In this document: positions 9,528 to 17,278 of the stretch, one piece after another
Numbering within the stretch: position 1 is the first letter of the stretch
Layout of the letters: each line of letters starts with the position of its first letter
Assembly: GCA_903857665.1 (NCBI GenBank)
Contig: CAIOFV010000087.1
Location: forward strand, 1-64,000
DNA from: an uncultured Myxococcales bacterium
Lineage (GTDB): Bacteria > Myxococcota_A > UBA9042 > DTJE01
DNA: 64,000 bases
Reading direction: 5' to 3'
Translations under genes and position numbers: made by a program
Notes under the pieces: model-generated
What the model saw: only the letters and a program-made list of their open reading frames with translations
What the model was told of the DNA's origin: nothing
Database searches by the model: none

Positions 9528-10171
9528 GCCGCCACCTCCTTGCGGTGCTGGATCGCCCCTGCGATGGCCGAAGGCAGCAGGACGCACCGGGCGAGGCGCG
9601 TGAAGGGCACGGTCAGCAGCAGCGCGTCCGCGGACATGAAGTGGATCAGCGCCGTGTTGTCGGGCGACAGGGGGCTGTGGCCCGGGTGCGCGACCAGGTA
9701 TCCGGAAACGAAGGCCGACAGCGCCAGCAGGATGGGCAGCCAGTCGAAGCGCAGCATGGCCAGCCGGTAGTTCCGATCGGCCAGCCGCCAGACCAGGAGG
9801 GCCGCCAGCGCGGCGATGGTCACCTTCGTCAGGAGGTCCGAAATCTCGGCGGGCACCGCGGGCCAGTCCAGGAACAGGGTGCGGCCCCAGAGGCGCGCGT
9901 GGCCCAGGTAGAACAGCGGGACCACGATCACGCCGGCCAGCACGATGACCGTCAGGATCTCGCCGACGACGCCGCGGGTCCGCGCGCGGGCCACCGGGTT
10001 CAGCCAGGCACCGATGGCCTTCAGGCTGGAGCCGGCGCCGGCCTTCCAGGTGCCCGACGAGCGGGCGATGACCAGCGCGTTCTGGATGAACTGCGCGCCC
10101 ACGCCCAGCACCGCGACCACGATCGCCAGCCGGAACAGCGCCCCGCTGGAAAACTCTAGCAGCGCCCCCAC
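9524..10171 (-). CDS. NarI/HmcE-like cytochrome b membrane subunit
   Basis: 215 residues with about five hydrophobic segments, first gene of the redox operon. Conserved His in VAHPGHSPLS and LIHFMSADALLL resemble haem b ligands of the NarI/HdrE/DsrM/HmcE group. I chose the GTG at 10171 because GGAGG lies five bases upstream and the first membrane helix then starts near residue 9; the longer in-frame reading adds a non-hydrophobic tail. It probably anchors the complex and exchanges electrons with quinones. The exact subfamily is uncertain. Confidence 0.75.
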   Translation of the reverse strand: MGALLEFSSGALFRLAIVVAVLGVGAQFIQNALVIARSSGTWKAGAGSSLKAIGAWLNPVARARTRGVVGEILTVIVLAGVIVVPLFYLGHARLWGRTLFLDWPAVPAEISDLLTKVTIAALAALLVWRLADRNYRLAMLRFDWLPILLALSAFVSGYLVAHPGHSPLSPDNTALIHFMSADALLLTVPFTRLARCVLLPSAIAGAIQHRKEVAA

Positions 10172-10205
10172 GTGTACCTCCGTGTTCGCCTTGCCGTTTC
10201 CGCAT

Positions 10206-10250
10206 CCGGACGAATAGCGTCCGGTTCCCGGGCGTGATTCTAGGCAAACA
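10206..10250 (-). promoter_or_regulatory. Leader region of the redox operon: hairpin and possible -10
   Basis: A 6-base stem (CCGGAC/GTCCGG, 7-base loop, 10206-10224) lies upstream of the NarI-like gene. Just before it in the direction of transcription a TAGAAT hexamer could be a -10. No good -35 is visible. The rest of the roughly 200-base gap shows nothing else clear. Confidence 0.3.
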
Positions 10251-10379
10251 AGGCCCGAATGGTCCACAAAAAGTTGGGTGCCCGCTTCCACGCTCTTCCT
10301 TGTGAATTGCGAGTGGATATATCCGTGTTCATAGGCGATCCGCACGGGGCTGGAAAACAGGGATGGATCGAGAGGGATG

Positions 10380-11477
10380 CTAGTTGACAATCGCTTCCAT
10401 CAGCGCGGTGCCGGTGAGGGAAACGGGGGGTTGTCCCTCGATGGTGAGCGTCAGGTTCGCATCGCCCCGCTGGCGGTAGATGACCGGATTGCCGGCCACG
10501 GCCTGCGCGATGGTGCGCTGGGCCCAGGGAAGCCGCTCCAGCACGCCGTCGCGGTCGTGCAGGCCCTTGCCCACGAAGGACCCGGTCAGCGTCAGGTTCG
10601 GCCGCTTGACCTCCAGGTTGTACACCGTGTCGTACGAGTGCCCCTTGGGGGACGGGTCCTTGACGGGCGTGTCGGTCTTGAGGGTCGCGCCGTCGGTCAG
10701 CGTCAGCACCTTTTCGCGGTCCGCGACCAGCAGGCGGATCACCTTTTCGCCGCCGCGATCGGCCCGCGTCTTGAACGACCAGAACGCGACCGTGTGATCC
10801 GGGGCGAAATAGCGCGTGGTCCACCAGTGGGACGACCACTTGCTGCTCATCTGGTTGTTGACCATGTGATCCAGGTAGCCCTGGCCCTTCAGCCGGATGC
10901 GCTGGCCGCCGACGGCCATCTCGCCCTCGAAGTCGCCCCGCGGGATGTGGAAGTACGACAGCACCCACTCGGTGCAGCCCTCGTCGATGCAGATCTTCCC
11001 GTCGTGGAACTTGGCGCCGCTGGTCCAGCCGTTCAGGGTGAGGTTGAGCCGCATCTCGGGGGACTCGATGTGGTAGCGGGCGGTCTTGCCCTGCAGCGTC
11101 AGCGAGTGGGGCCCGATCTTGATGGAGCCCCCGTCGAAGTCCTCGGTGTAGTCGTCCTGGGAGTACTCCCAGCCGAAGTTCTTCGCCTGGGTGCCGTCGG
11201 GCATCGTCAGGTTGACGCTGACGGCGGTGCGGCCGGAGGTCACGCCGATGTTCGTGTACATGTAGTTGATGTACAGGATATGGCCTTGGTCCGACTGGAG
11301 GATCGTGGTCCACGACTCCGTGTAGTACTTCGCGTCGTCGGGGTGCCGCACGAAGTCCAGTTTGCTGGTCTGCTGGACGGCCGCGCCCGACAGGTCGACC
11401 TTGACCTTGGCGGCGGCGGGCAGCGCGGCGGCCAGGAGCACCGCGATCAACAGGGATTTGATGGCCTTCGTCGGCAT
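10380..11477 (-). CDS. Secreted CrtC/AttH-like (lipocalin-fold) protein
   Basis: 365 residues. The start at 11477 follows GAGGAGG. A signal peptide (KSLLIAVLLAAALPAAA) is followed by a beta-rich, Trp/Tyr/Gly-rich body (LYINYMYTNIG, GQGYLDHMVNNQMSSKW, WWTTRYF). This pattern recalls the AttH/CrtC/Svf1-type two-domain lipocalin superfamily, which includes carotenoid hydratases and proteins of unknown function; family membership is tentative. It is predicted periplasmic. It sits between a lipoprotein gene and the redox operon on the same strand, with a 70-base gap from the lipoprotein, so those two may be cotranscribed. Confidence 0.6.
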   Translation of the reverse strand: MPTKAIKSLLIAVLLAAALPAAAKVKVDLSGAAVQQTSKLDFVRHPDDAKYYTESWTTILQSDQGHILYINYMYTNIGVTSGRTAVSVNLTMPDGTQAKNFGWEYSQDDYTEDFDGGSIKIGPHSLTLQGKTARYHIESPEMRLNLTLNGWTSGAKFHDGKICIDEGCTEWVLSYFHIPRGDFEGEMAVGGQRIRLKGQGYLDHMVNNQMSSKWSSHWWTTRYFAPDHTVAFWSFKTRADRGGEKVIRLLVADREKVLTLTDGATLKTDTPVKDPSPKGHSYDTVYNLEVKRPNLTLTGSFVGKGLHDRDGVLERLPWAQRTIAQAVAGNPVIYRQRGDANLTLTIEGQPPVSLTGTALMEAIVN

Positions 11478-11548
11478 CGTGAGCCTCCTCGGGAGTTCGT
11501 GGTTCCGTGTGACCCGGCACACGAGGTCTGGACGCGCGGGGCCCCCGG

Positions 11549-12379
11549 TCAATTCACCGTCGCAGTCGCAGCCGTGAACGTGGCCTGGAAGGACCAGGCC
11601 GGCTTGCCGTCCACGGTGGTGTCGGGATTGATCGGCGGGGTCGAGCCGATCAGGAAGTCCGACAGGGAACCCAGCGGGGTCATGGCAGTGTCGCCGTCTT
11701 CCTGGGTGATCGCGCCGGACAGCAGGCCGCCTTCGATCGCGGTCCCGTCCGCCTTGAACGTGCCCGACAAGGTCAATGCCTTGACGGGCAGCACAAGGGG
11801 CTGGGTCCCGGTGCCGAACGCAATGGAAATCGACAGGCTGGTCGGGGTGGCGGTGGTGAACCCCGGGTTTTCGAACGTGGCGGACACGGTCTGCGGGGCG
11901 TCGCCGAACGCGTAGGTCCCGGCGGTCGCCGGCTTGGGACCGGTGCCCAGGCGGACGCCCAGCGTGCCCGCGCCGCGATCGTCCGTGTCGATGACCAGGA
12001 GGACGTTGATCATCTCCTGGGTCAACTGGTCCACGATGAAGGGGTTCACGAGGTCCAGCAGGTCCGTGGTCAGCGGCTTGGACAGCACGAGGGTGTCGAA
12101 CCGGTACGCCTTGCCGGCGAGGCTGGCCAGCGTCACGACGGGGAGGTCGCCGCTGGCCGGGATGTCGTTCGTCACCTGGCACTGGCCGCCAGGGCCCGGG
12201 TCCGGCACGGGATACAGTTTGTCGCCAGGCAGCGCGCCCGCGCCCATGCCGGTGTAATGCTCGTCGAGGCCGCAACCCATCGCGACCGTCAGCAGGGCCA
12301 GCACCAGCCCCGCGGCCCGCACGGGTCGGCGGGACGACCCTTCGATTCCGGATCGGGGGAACGTGAAGACAGCGGCCAT
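11549..12379 (-). CDS. Lipoprotein of unknown function
   Basis: 276 residues. The signal peptide ends in VAMGC, a lipobox-like site, so an envelope lipoprotein is likely. Of two adjacent ATGs, the one at 12379 is better spaced from GGAGGT. The mature part is beta-rich with Thr/Gly repeats and no domain I recognise. A central stretch (about residues 95-135) is more helical (LVNPFIVDQLTQEMINVLLVID). It lies upstream of the CrtC/AttH-like gene, divergent from the FadL-like porin. Confidence 0.7.
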   Translation of the reverse strand: MAAVFTFPRSGIEGSSRRPVRAAGLVLALLTVAMGCGLDEHYTGMGAGALPGDKLYPVPDPGPGGQCQVTNDIPASGDLPVVTLASLAGKAYRFDTLVLSKPLTTDLLDLVNPFIVDQLTQEMINVLLVIDTDDRGAGTLGVRLGTGPKPATAGTYAFGDAPQTVSATFENPGFTTATPTSLSISIAFGTGTQPLVLPVKALTLSGTFKADGTAIEGGLLSGAITQEDGDTAMTPLGSLSDFLIGSTPPINPDTTVDGKPAWSFQATFTAATATVN

Positions 12380-12499
12380 CATCACCTCCGAGGTGGGTCC
12401 GGTTCGGCGGGATGATAGCACTGCGTCCAGGCGCGTCGAGGGGATAATTGCGGAAAGCGACGGTTGCCCCGGAGGCATCGGATACGCGTCGGATTCGCG

Positions 12500-12528
12500 T
12501 TGACCCACTGCGTTGCGCAAGATAGCAT
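12500..12528 (+). promoter_or_regulatory. Sigma70-type promoter of the FadL-like porin
   Basis: TTGACC, a 17-base spacer and TAGCAT, 29 bases upstream of the ATG at 12558. Confidence 0.7.
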
Positions 12529-12557
12529 CGCGCCCGGCCGTGGTACCGGAGGCTGCG

Positions 12558-13865
12558 ATGCGGTGGGTGACCTCGATGACGAATGGCCGGGTCGCGCTGG
12601 CAATGACGCTGGCCATCCTGGTCGCCGGCGCCGCGCTGCCCTCCAGGGCCGGAGGTTTCGGCAACCCGGATTTCGGGACGCGGCGTTGCGGCATGATGGC
12701 CGTGATGGGCAAGCCCGATGACCTGACCGCGATATACGCGAACCCGGCGGGCCTCACGCTGCAGAAGGGCACGAACGTCTACCTCGCGGCGGATGGCTCG
12801 TTTTCCGACTTCGGGTTCAAGTTCTTCGACAGCGCGGGAAAGCTCCGGGGTGCGATCCAGGGCAACGCGGAGTTGAAGGCCGATCCGTCGTGGACCCTCC
12901 TGCCGTTCGTGGCCATCGAGTCGGACTTCGGGACGAAGCGTCTGCGTGGCGGGCTGGCTGTGTACTCGCCCAACCTCGGCGGGACGTCCCTGCCTGGCAA
13001 CGAAGCGTCGCGCTACCATCTGGTCAACAGCCTGAACTCCTCGATCAACGTGACGGGCGCGCTGGCCTACCAGATCTCGGACAAGTTCTCGCTGGGCGCC
13101 GGCATCAGCGCGGTATACGTGCGGCAGTCGAGTTCCCGGTTCAGCAACCCGCTGATCGATTCCAACCCGGACAAGCGCTGGGATGCTTCCCCGACCGTGC
13201 GGGCCGGGGACAGTAGACTGGACTCGAGCCGCCAGGGATGGGCCTGGGACTGGAACGTCGGCCTCCTGTTCCGGCCGCTCAAGACGCTGGGCCTCGGGTT
13301 CTCGTTCATGAGCGCGGCCGACGTGACGCTCAAGGGCACCCTGAAGACCACGGACTCCGCCGGCAAGGCCACGAACCACCACCAGACGAGCACGCTCGTG
13401 ACGCCGTTGTCGCTGCGTGCGGGCATCAACTGGGAGTTCGTCCCGAACGTCGAGTTCGGGGCCGACGTGTACTACTGGCACTACCAGACGCTCCAGGAGG
13501 AGCGGGTGACGGTTGACGGATCCCCGACGTCCGTGCCCAAGAGTTACGCCAACGCGTGGAACGTCAGCCTGGGCCTTCTGTATCGTCCGATCGCGCCGCT
13601 CGACCTGATGATCGGCTACCAGCACGACAACAGCCCGATCCCCGGCAGCACCTTGTCGCTGGACGACGTCACGCGCAACCGCAACACCGTTTCGCTGGGC
13701 GCTCGCTGGCGCGCGCTCAGCTGGATGCAGGTCGGCCTGACCTACCAGCGCACGTGGTTCGACCTGCTGAACATCCAGGACAGCGTCCTGAACCCGCCGA
13801 CCAACATCAAGGGCCACAATTCCCTGCACCAGGTCGCCCTGGACCTGGCGTTCAAGGTCCTGTAG
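12558..13865 (+). CDS. FadL/OmpP1-type outer-membrane transporter
   Basis: 435 residues. The start at 12558 follows GGAGG by five bases and opens a signal peptide ending near SRA (about residue 31). The mature N-terminus GGFGNPDFGTRRCGMMAVMGKPDDLTAIYANPAGL shows the FadL-family hatch pattern, in which a Gly-rich start leads to D(x)TAxYxNPAGL. The remainder is amphipathic beta-barrel sequence. FadL proteins import hydrophobic compounds such as fatty acids or aromatics across the outer membrane; the substrate here is unknown. It has its own promoter and is followed by pssA. Confidence 0.85.
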   Translation: MRWVTSMTNGRVALAMTLAILVAGAALPSRAGGFGNPDFGTRRCGMMAVMGKPDDLTAIYANPAGLTLQKGTNVYLAADGSFSDFGFKFFDSAGKLRGAIQGNAELKADPSWTLLPFVAIESDFGTKRLRGGLAVYSPNLGGTSLPGNEASRYHLVNSLNSSINVTGALAYQISDKFSLGAGISAVYVRQSSSRFSNPLIDSNPDKRWDASPTVRAGDSRLDSSRQGWAWDWNVGLLFRPLKTLGLGFSFMSAADVTLKGTLKTTDSAGKATNHHQTSTLVTPLSLRAGINWEFVPNVEFGADVYYWHYQTLQEERVTVDGSPTSVPKSYANAWNVSLGLLYRPIAPLDLMIGYQHDNSPIPGSTLSLDDVTRNRNTVSLGARWRALSWMQVGLTYQRTWFDLLNIQDSVLNPPTNIKGHNSLHQVALDLAFKVL

Positions 13866-13915
13866 GCGCGTGGGGCCGGCTCGCATCACGGTTGTTTCAG
13901 CGGGGTGACAATACC

Positions 13916-13944
13916 TTGCCAACCGATCGCAAGGCAGGTAGGCT
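13916..13944 (+). promoter_or_regulatory. pssA promoter, possibly giving a leaderless transcript
   Basis: TTGCCA, a 17-base spacer and TAGGCT end seven bases before the pssA ATG, so initiation would fall at or next to the start codon. No ribosome site is visible. Confidence 0.6.
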
Positions 13945-13951
13945 TTCGGCG

Positions 13952-14728
13952 ATGGACCTTCGCAAGAGCAAGTACATCCTCCCCAACCTCTTCACGCTCA
14001 GAAGTGTCTTCTTCGGCCTGCTGTCGGTGATCTGGGCCATGGAGGGGACCGCGGAATCCTTCCGCCGCGCCGCGCTGGCCATCGTGATGGCGGCGATCGC
14101 GGACGGCCTGGACGGCCGGGTCGCGCGCATGACGCGTACCGAAACGAAATTCGGCGTCCAGTTGGACTCGCTGGCGGACGTCCTGTCGTTCGGGATGGCG
14201 CCGGCCGTGCTGGCGTATGCCTTCGCGCTGCGGCAGGTCGATGCGGACGGCAGTCACGTGGGGCTGATCCTGGCGTTCCTGTACGTGGCCTGCGGGGCCA
14301 TGCGGCTGGCGCGGTTCAACGTGCAGGCCGAGCGCACGCGCGGCCCGTCGAACTTCTTCACGGGGCTCCCCATCCCCGGCGCGGCGGGCATCGTCGCCAC
14401 GCTGGTGTGGTGCTTCGTGGACCTGGATGTCCAGGAGCCGGCGCGGACCCTCCTGACCGGGACCGCGATGCTGTCCGTCGGGATGCTGATGGTCAGCACC
14501 GTGCGGTACCGGAACTTCAAGCACGTCCACCTGACGACGCCGATCAAGGTGCTGATCGTGGTCGCGGCGTCCCTCGTGGGGGTTGCGGTCGTGGTGACGC
14601 AGGCCAGCGCGGTGCTGCTGTGCCTGGGATCGGCCTACGTGGTGATGGGGCCGGCCGAGTGGTTCGTCACGCTGGCGTGGCGGGTTCGCCCCGGCCGCAG
14701 GCCCAGGTCCCATACTCGCGAACCCTGA
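13952..14728 (+). CDS. pssA: CDP-diacylglycerol-serine O-phosphatidyltransferase
   Basis: 258 residues, a membrane protein with about seven hydrophobic segments. The CDP-alcohol phosphotransferase signature DG-x2-AR-x8-G-x3-D-x3-D is complete: DGRVAR, then G, D and D in KFGVQLDSLAD. The N-terminus (LPNLFTLRSVFFGLLSV) and ARFN motif match bacterial PssA type II. It makes phosphatidylserine from CDP-diacylglycerol and serine, the committed step to phosphatidylethanolamine. The ATG at 13952 has no ribosome site, and a promoter sits immediately upstream. A phosphatidylserine decarboxylase is not in the window. Confidence 0.93.
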   Translation: MDLRKSKYILPNLFTLRSVFFGLLSVIWAMEGTAESFRRAALAIVMAAIADGLDGRVARMTRTETKFGVQLDSLADVLSFGMAPAVLAYAFALRQVDADGSHVGLILAFLYVACGAMRLARFNVQAERTRGPSNFFTGLPIPGAAGIVATLVWCFVDLDVQEPARTLLTGTAMLSVGMLMVSTVRYRNFKHVHLTTPIKVLIVVAASLVGVAVVVTQASAVLLCLGSAYVVMGPAEWFVTLAWRVRPGRRPRSHTREP

Positions 14729-14752
14729 CCCGCCCTTTCGACTCCCTCACCG

Positions 14753-15694
14753 TCAGCCTTGCGATCGACCCGCGGCATTCTCGAGGCCCTCCAGCGTCGT
14801 CGCATCCAGGGCCAGGTCGGCGGCGCGGGCGTTTTCCGAGGACTGGGCGGCGGTCTTGGCGCCGCACAGGGCGGTGGTGATGCCGGGTTGCGCCAGCACC
14901 CACGCGATGGCCGCCTGCGCGGCCGGGAGGCCCTGGCCCCGGGCCACGGCGGCCACCCGATCGGCGGCCTGGAGGTTGTCGCGGAAGGTCGGTCCCCGGA
15001 AGCGCGGATCCGTCGCCCGCACGTCGCCCGGCTCGAACCGCCATGTCGGCGTGAACTTGCCGGACAGCAGCCCGCGGGCCAGGGGCTCGTACACCAGGAC
15101 CGCCAGGTCGTTTTCGCGACACAGCGGCAGAAGCTCACGTTCGAATTCGCGATTCAGCAGGCTGAAGGGTTCCTGGACCGACGCGACGGGCCCCGCGGAC
15201 AGCGCCCGCCGCAGTTCGTCGGGTTGCGTGTTCGAAACGCCGATTGCTCGGGCCTTGCCCGTCTGCACCAGTCGCGCCATCGCGCCCACGGCATCCTCGA
15301 TCGGCCATGCCGGGTCCGGCCAGTGCAGTTGCAGCAGATCGATGACGTCGGTCTGCAGGCGCCGCAGGCTGGCGTCCACCTGCGCCGCCAGGCTCGCCGG
15401 CGAGTAGTCCATCCGAAGGAGTCCCGGCCTGGGTTCCACGGGCCCGCACTTGGTGGCGATGACCACGTCCTTGCGGATCCCCAGGAGGGCCCTCCCTACG
15501 ATCTCCTCGGCCCGGCCGCTCCCGTAGATCGGTGCCGTGTCGAACAGCGTCACCCCGAGGTCCAGGGCGCGGTGGATCGCCTTGATCGAATCCCGGTCGT
15601 CGGTGCGTCCGAACTCCTTCCCGCCCATCGCCCACGTGCCGACGGCTACGATCGATACGTCGAACCCTGCCTTGCCAAGCCTCCGATACTGCAT
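14753..15694 (-). CDS. Aldo/keto reductase
   Basis: 313 residues, full-length for the family. The catalytic tetrad is visible: Asp52 and Tyr57 (FDTAPIYGSG), Lys82 (IATKCG) and His124 (LLQLHWPDP). The start follows AAGGAG by five bases. It would be a cytoplasmic NADPH-dependent reductase of carbonyl compounds; the substrate cannot be read from sequence. It is convergent with pssA and divergent from the TPR-PEGA gene. Confidence 0.92.
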   Translation of the reverse strand: MQYRRLGKAGFDVSIVAVGTWAMGGKEFGRTDDRDSIKAIHRALDLGVTLFDTAPIYGSGRAEEIVGRALLGIRKDVVIATKCGPVEPRPGLLRMDYSPASLAAQVDASLRRLQTDVIDLLQLHWPDPAWPIEDAVGAMARLVQTGKARAIGVSNTQPDELRRALSAGPVASVQEPFSLLNREFERELLPLCRENDLAVLVYEPLARGLLSGKFTPTWRFEPGDVRATDPRFRGPTFRDNLQAADRVAAVARGQGLPAAQAAIAWVLAQPGITTALCGAKTAAQSSENARAADLALDATTLEGLENAAGRSQG

Positions 15695-15736
15695 TCGTTC
15701 TCCTTCTGCGCCGCATGGCGCAAGGGCGCGCGTTCC

Positions 15737-15765
15737 TTGACACCCCTCGGGCGGACACCTACCAT
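15737..15765 (+). promoter_or_regulatory. Strong sigma70-type promoter for the TPR-PEGA/dacB pair
   Basis: A perfect TTGACA, a 17-base spacer and TACCAT lie 86 bases upstream of the ATG at 15852. Confidence 0.7.
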
Positions 15766-15851
15766 TCTACCCGTAATGCGAGGTCCGGGGACCACGACGA
15801 CGGCCTCCTTGCCGCGGGGGCGCAGCGGGGTCTTCCAGCACGGGGGTCGGA

Positions 15852-17219
15852 ATGAATCGAAGTGAACTGCGCTCGATGGTCCTGGCGATGCTGGTGGGCG
15901 TGCTGCTCCCCGCGGTCGTCCTGGCCCAGGCGCCCGTCTCCGGCGAACCGGCTCCGGCGCCCGTGCCCGATGCGGTCGCGGCGCCGGTCGAGGCCCCTGT
16001 CGCCGTGTCGCCGGTCCCGGCCGAGGCCGTGCCGCCCGCCCTGGCGACACCTGCCGTCGAAACCCCGGCCCCCGTGGCCCTGACGCCTCCTGCCGAGCCG
16101 GGCGCCCCGCCTGCCGCTGCGGAGGGCGCGCTCCCGTTGCCCGGGGAAGCCGCTGCGGAACCCGTTCCGGATGAGCCGAAGGACAAGGCCCGTGCGCTGG
16201 CGACCCGCGGCCAGGCGTTGTACGACGAAGGCAAGTACCTGGAAGCCGCGTCCACTTTCGAGGCGGCGCAGGCGCTCTTCGCCCACCCGTCGAACCTGTT
16301 CAACGCCGCGAAGGCCTGGGAAAAGGCCGCCGGGTATGAAAAGGCAGGCACGACCTACCGCGCGTATCTGGATCTGTACAAGGCGCAGAACGGCGGTGCG
16401 GCGCCGACCGACGCGGCAGACGTCGAGCGCACGATCGAGTTGATGAAGGAGAAGGCGTTCCTGGCGCTGCCCGAGGTGACGATCGATTCCGACCCGACCG
16501 GCGCCGAGATCTACGTGGACGACCCCGAAAAGGTCCTGGGACAGACGCCCTACACGACGCACATGCCCGAGGGCACCCACAAGGTGATCCTGAAGCGCAT
16601 CGGCCACCAGGGCCTCGAACGCCAGTTCTCGGTGCGCTCGCGGGAACCCCTGCGCATGACGTTCGCGATGGAAAAACTGAAGACCGACGGGTTCGTCCGG
16701 GTCTTCACCAACATCCGCAAGGCCCGCATCTACATCGACGGCAAGGTCGTCGCGGTGTCCCCCTTCGCCGAACCGCTCCCCTGCGAATCGGGCGTCCACC
16801 AGGTCGTGGTCGAAAAGGAGGAGTACACCCAGGTGTCGCAGGCCGTGACCGTCCGGGTGGGCACGGTGTCGGACGTCAAACTGGACCTCAAACTGGCGAA
16901 CAAGGCGTTTTCGTGGCGGGGCGGCCTGGGTGTCACGTCGATGATCCTCGGCGGCGGGTCCCTGGGCGCCGCGTTCTGGCTGCGGTCGATGGCGAACAAG
17001 AACGACAAGAACCATGGGACCTACCAGAAGTACGAGTACGTCGGGTTCGGCGTCGGCGCAGGCCTGCTGGCGCTGGGAATCGGGCTGGTCGTCTGGGAAG
17101 CCGTGCGGTCCGAAATCCGTCCCGAGGACCGCATCGCGTTGGATCGGATCCCCATGCCGGTCGCCGCCCCGACGCCGGAGGGCCGCGGCTTCGTGCTCGG
17201 GGCCGTCGCGCACTGGTAG
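15852..17219 (+). CDS. Exported TPR and PEGA-domain protein
   Basis: 455 residues. A signal peptide (LAMLVGVLLPAVVLAQ) leads into a Pro/Ala-rich linker (about 25-105). TPR-like helices follow (TRGQALYDEGKYLEAASTF, NAAKAWEKAAGYEKAG). Two PEGA domains come next, at about 208-275 (SDPTGAEIYVDD, GQTPYTTHMPEGTHKV) and 278-345 (ARIYIDGKVV, CESGVHQVVV). Two membrane segments (GLGVTSMILGGGSLGAAFW and a second near 400) lie near the C-terminus. PEGA proteins are typical surface or periplasmic scaffolds in Myxococcota. The ribosome site is weak. It precedes dacB by 59 bases on the same strand. Confidence 0.85.
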   Translation: MNRSELRSMVLAMLVGVLLPAVVLAQAPVSGEPAPAPVPDAVAAPVEAPVAVSPVPAEAVPPALATPAVETPAPVALTPPAEPGAPPAAAEGALPLPGEAAAEPVPDEPKDKARALATRGQALYDEGKYLEAASTFEAAQALFAHPSNLFNAAKAWEKAAGYEKAGTTYRAYLDLYKAQNGGAAPTDAADVERTIELMKEKAFLALPEVTIDSDPTGAEIYVDDPEKVLGQTPYTTHMPEGTHKVILKRIGHQGLERQFSVRSREPLRMTFAMEKLKTDGFVRVFTNIRKARIYIDGKVVAVSPFAEPLPCESGVHQVVVEKEEYTQVSQAVTVRVGTVSDVKLDLKLANKAFSWRGGLGVTSMILGGGSLGAAFWLRSMANKNDKNHGTYQKYEYVGFGVGAGLLALGIGLVVWEAVRSEIRPEDRIALDRIPMPVAAPTPEGRGFVLGAVAHW

Positions 17220-17278
17220 GACGCCCGACCTCCTTCTCCGCCCAGGATGATTCGACGTCCTCCCCGAAAGGTTGGATC

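Noticed and set aside
10380..13922. One continuous minus-strand reading frame of 1180 residues
   Set aside because: It runs through the antisense of the FadL-like porin before reaching the real CrtC/AttH-like gene, and has no coherent domain upstream of 11477.
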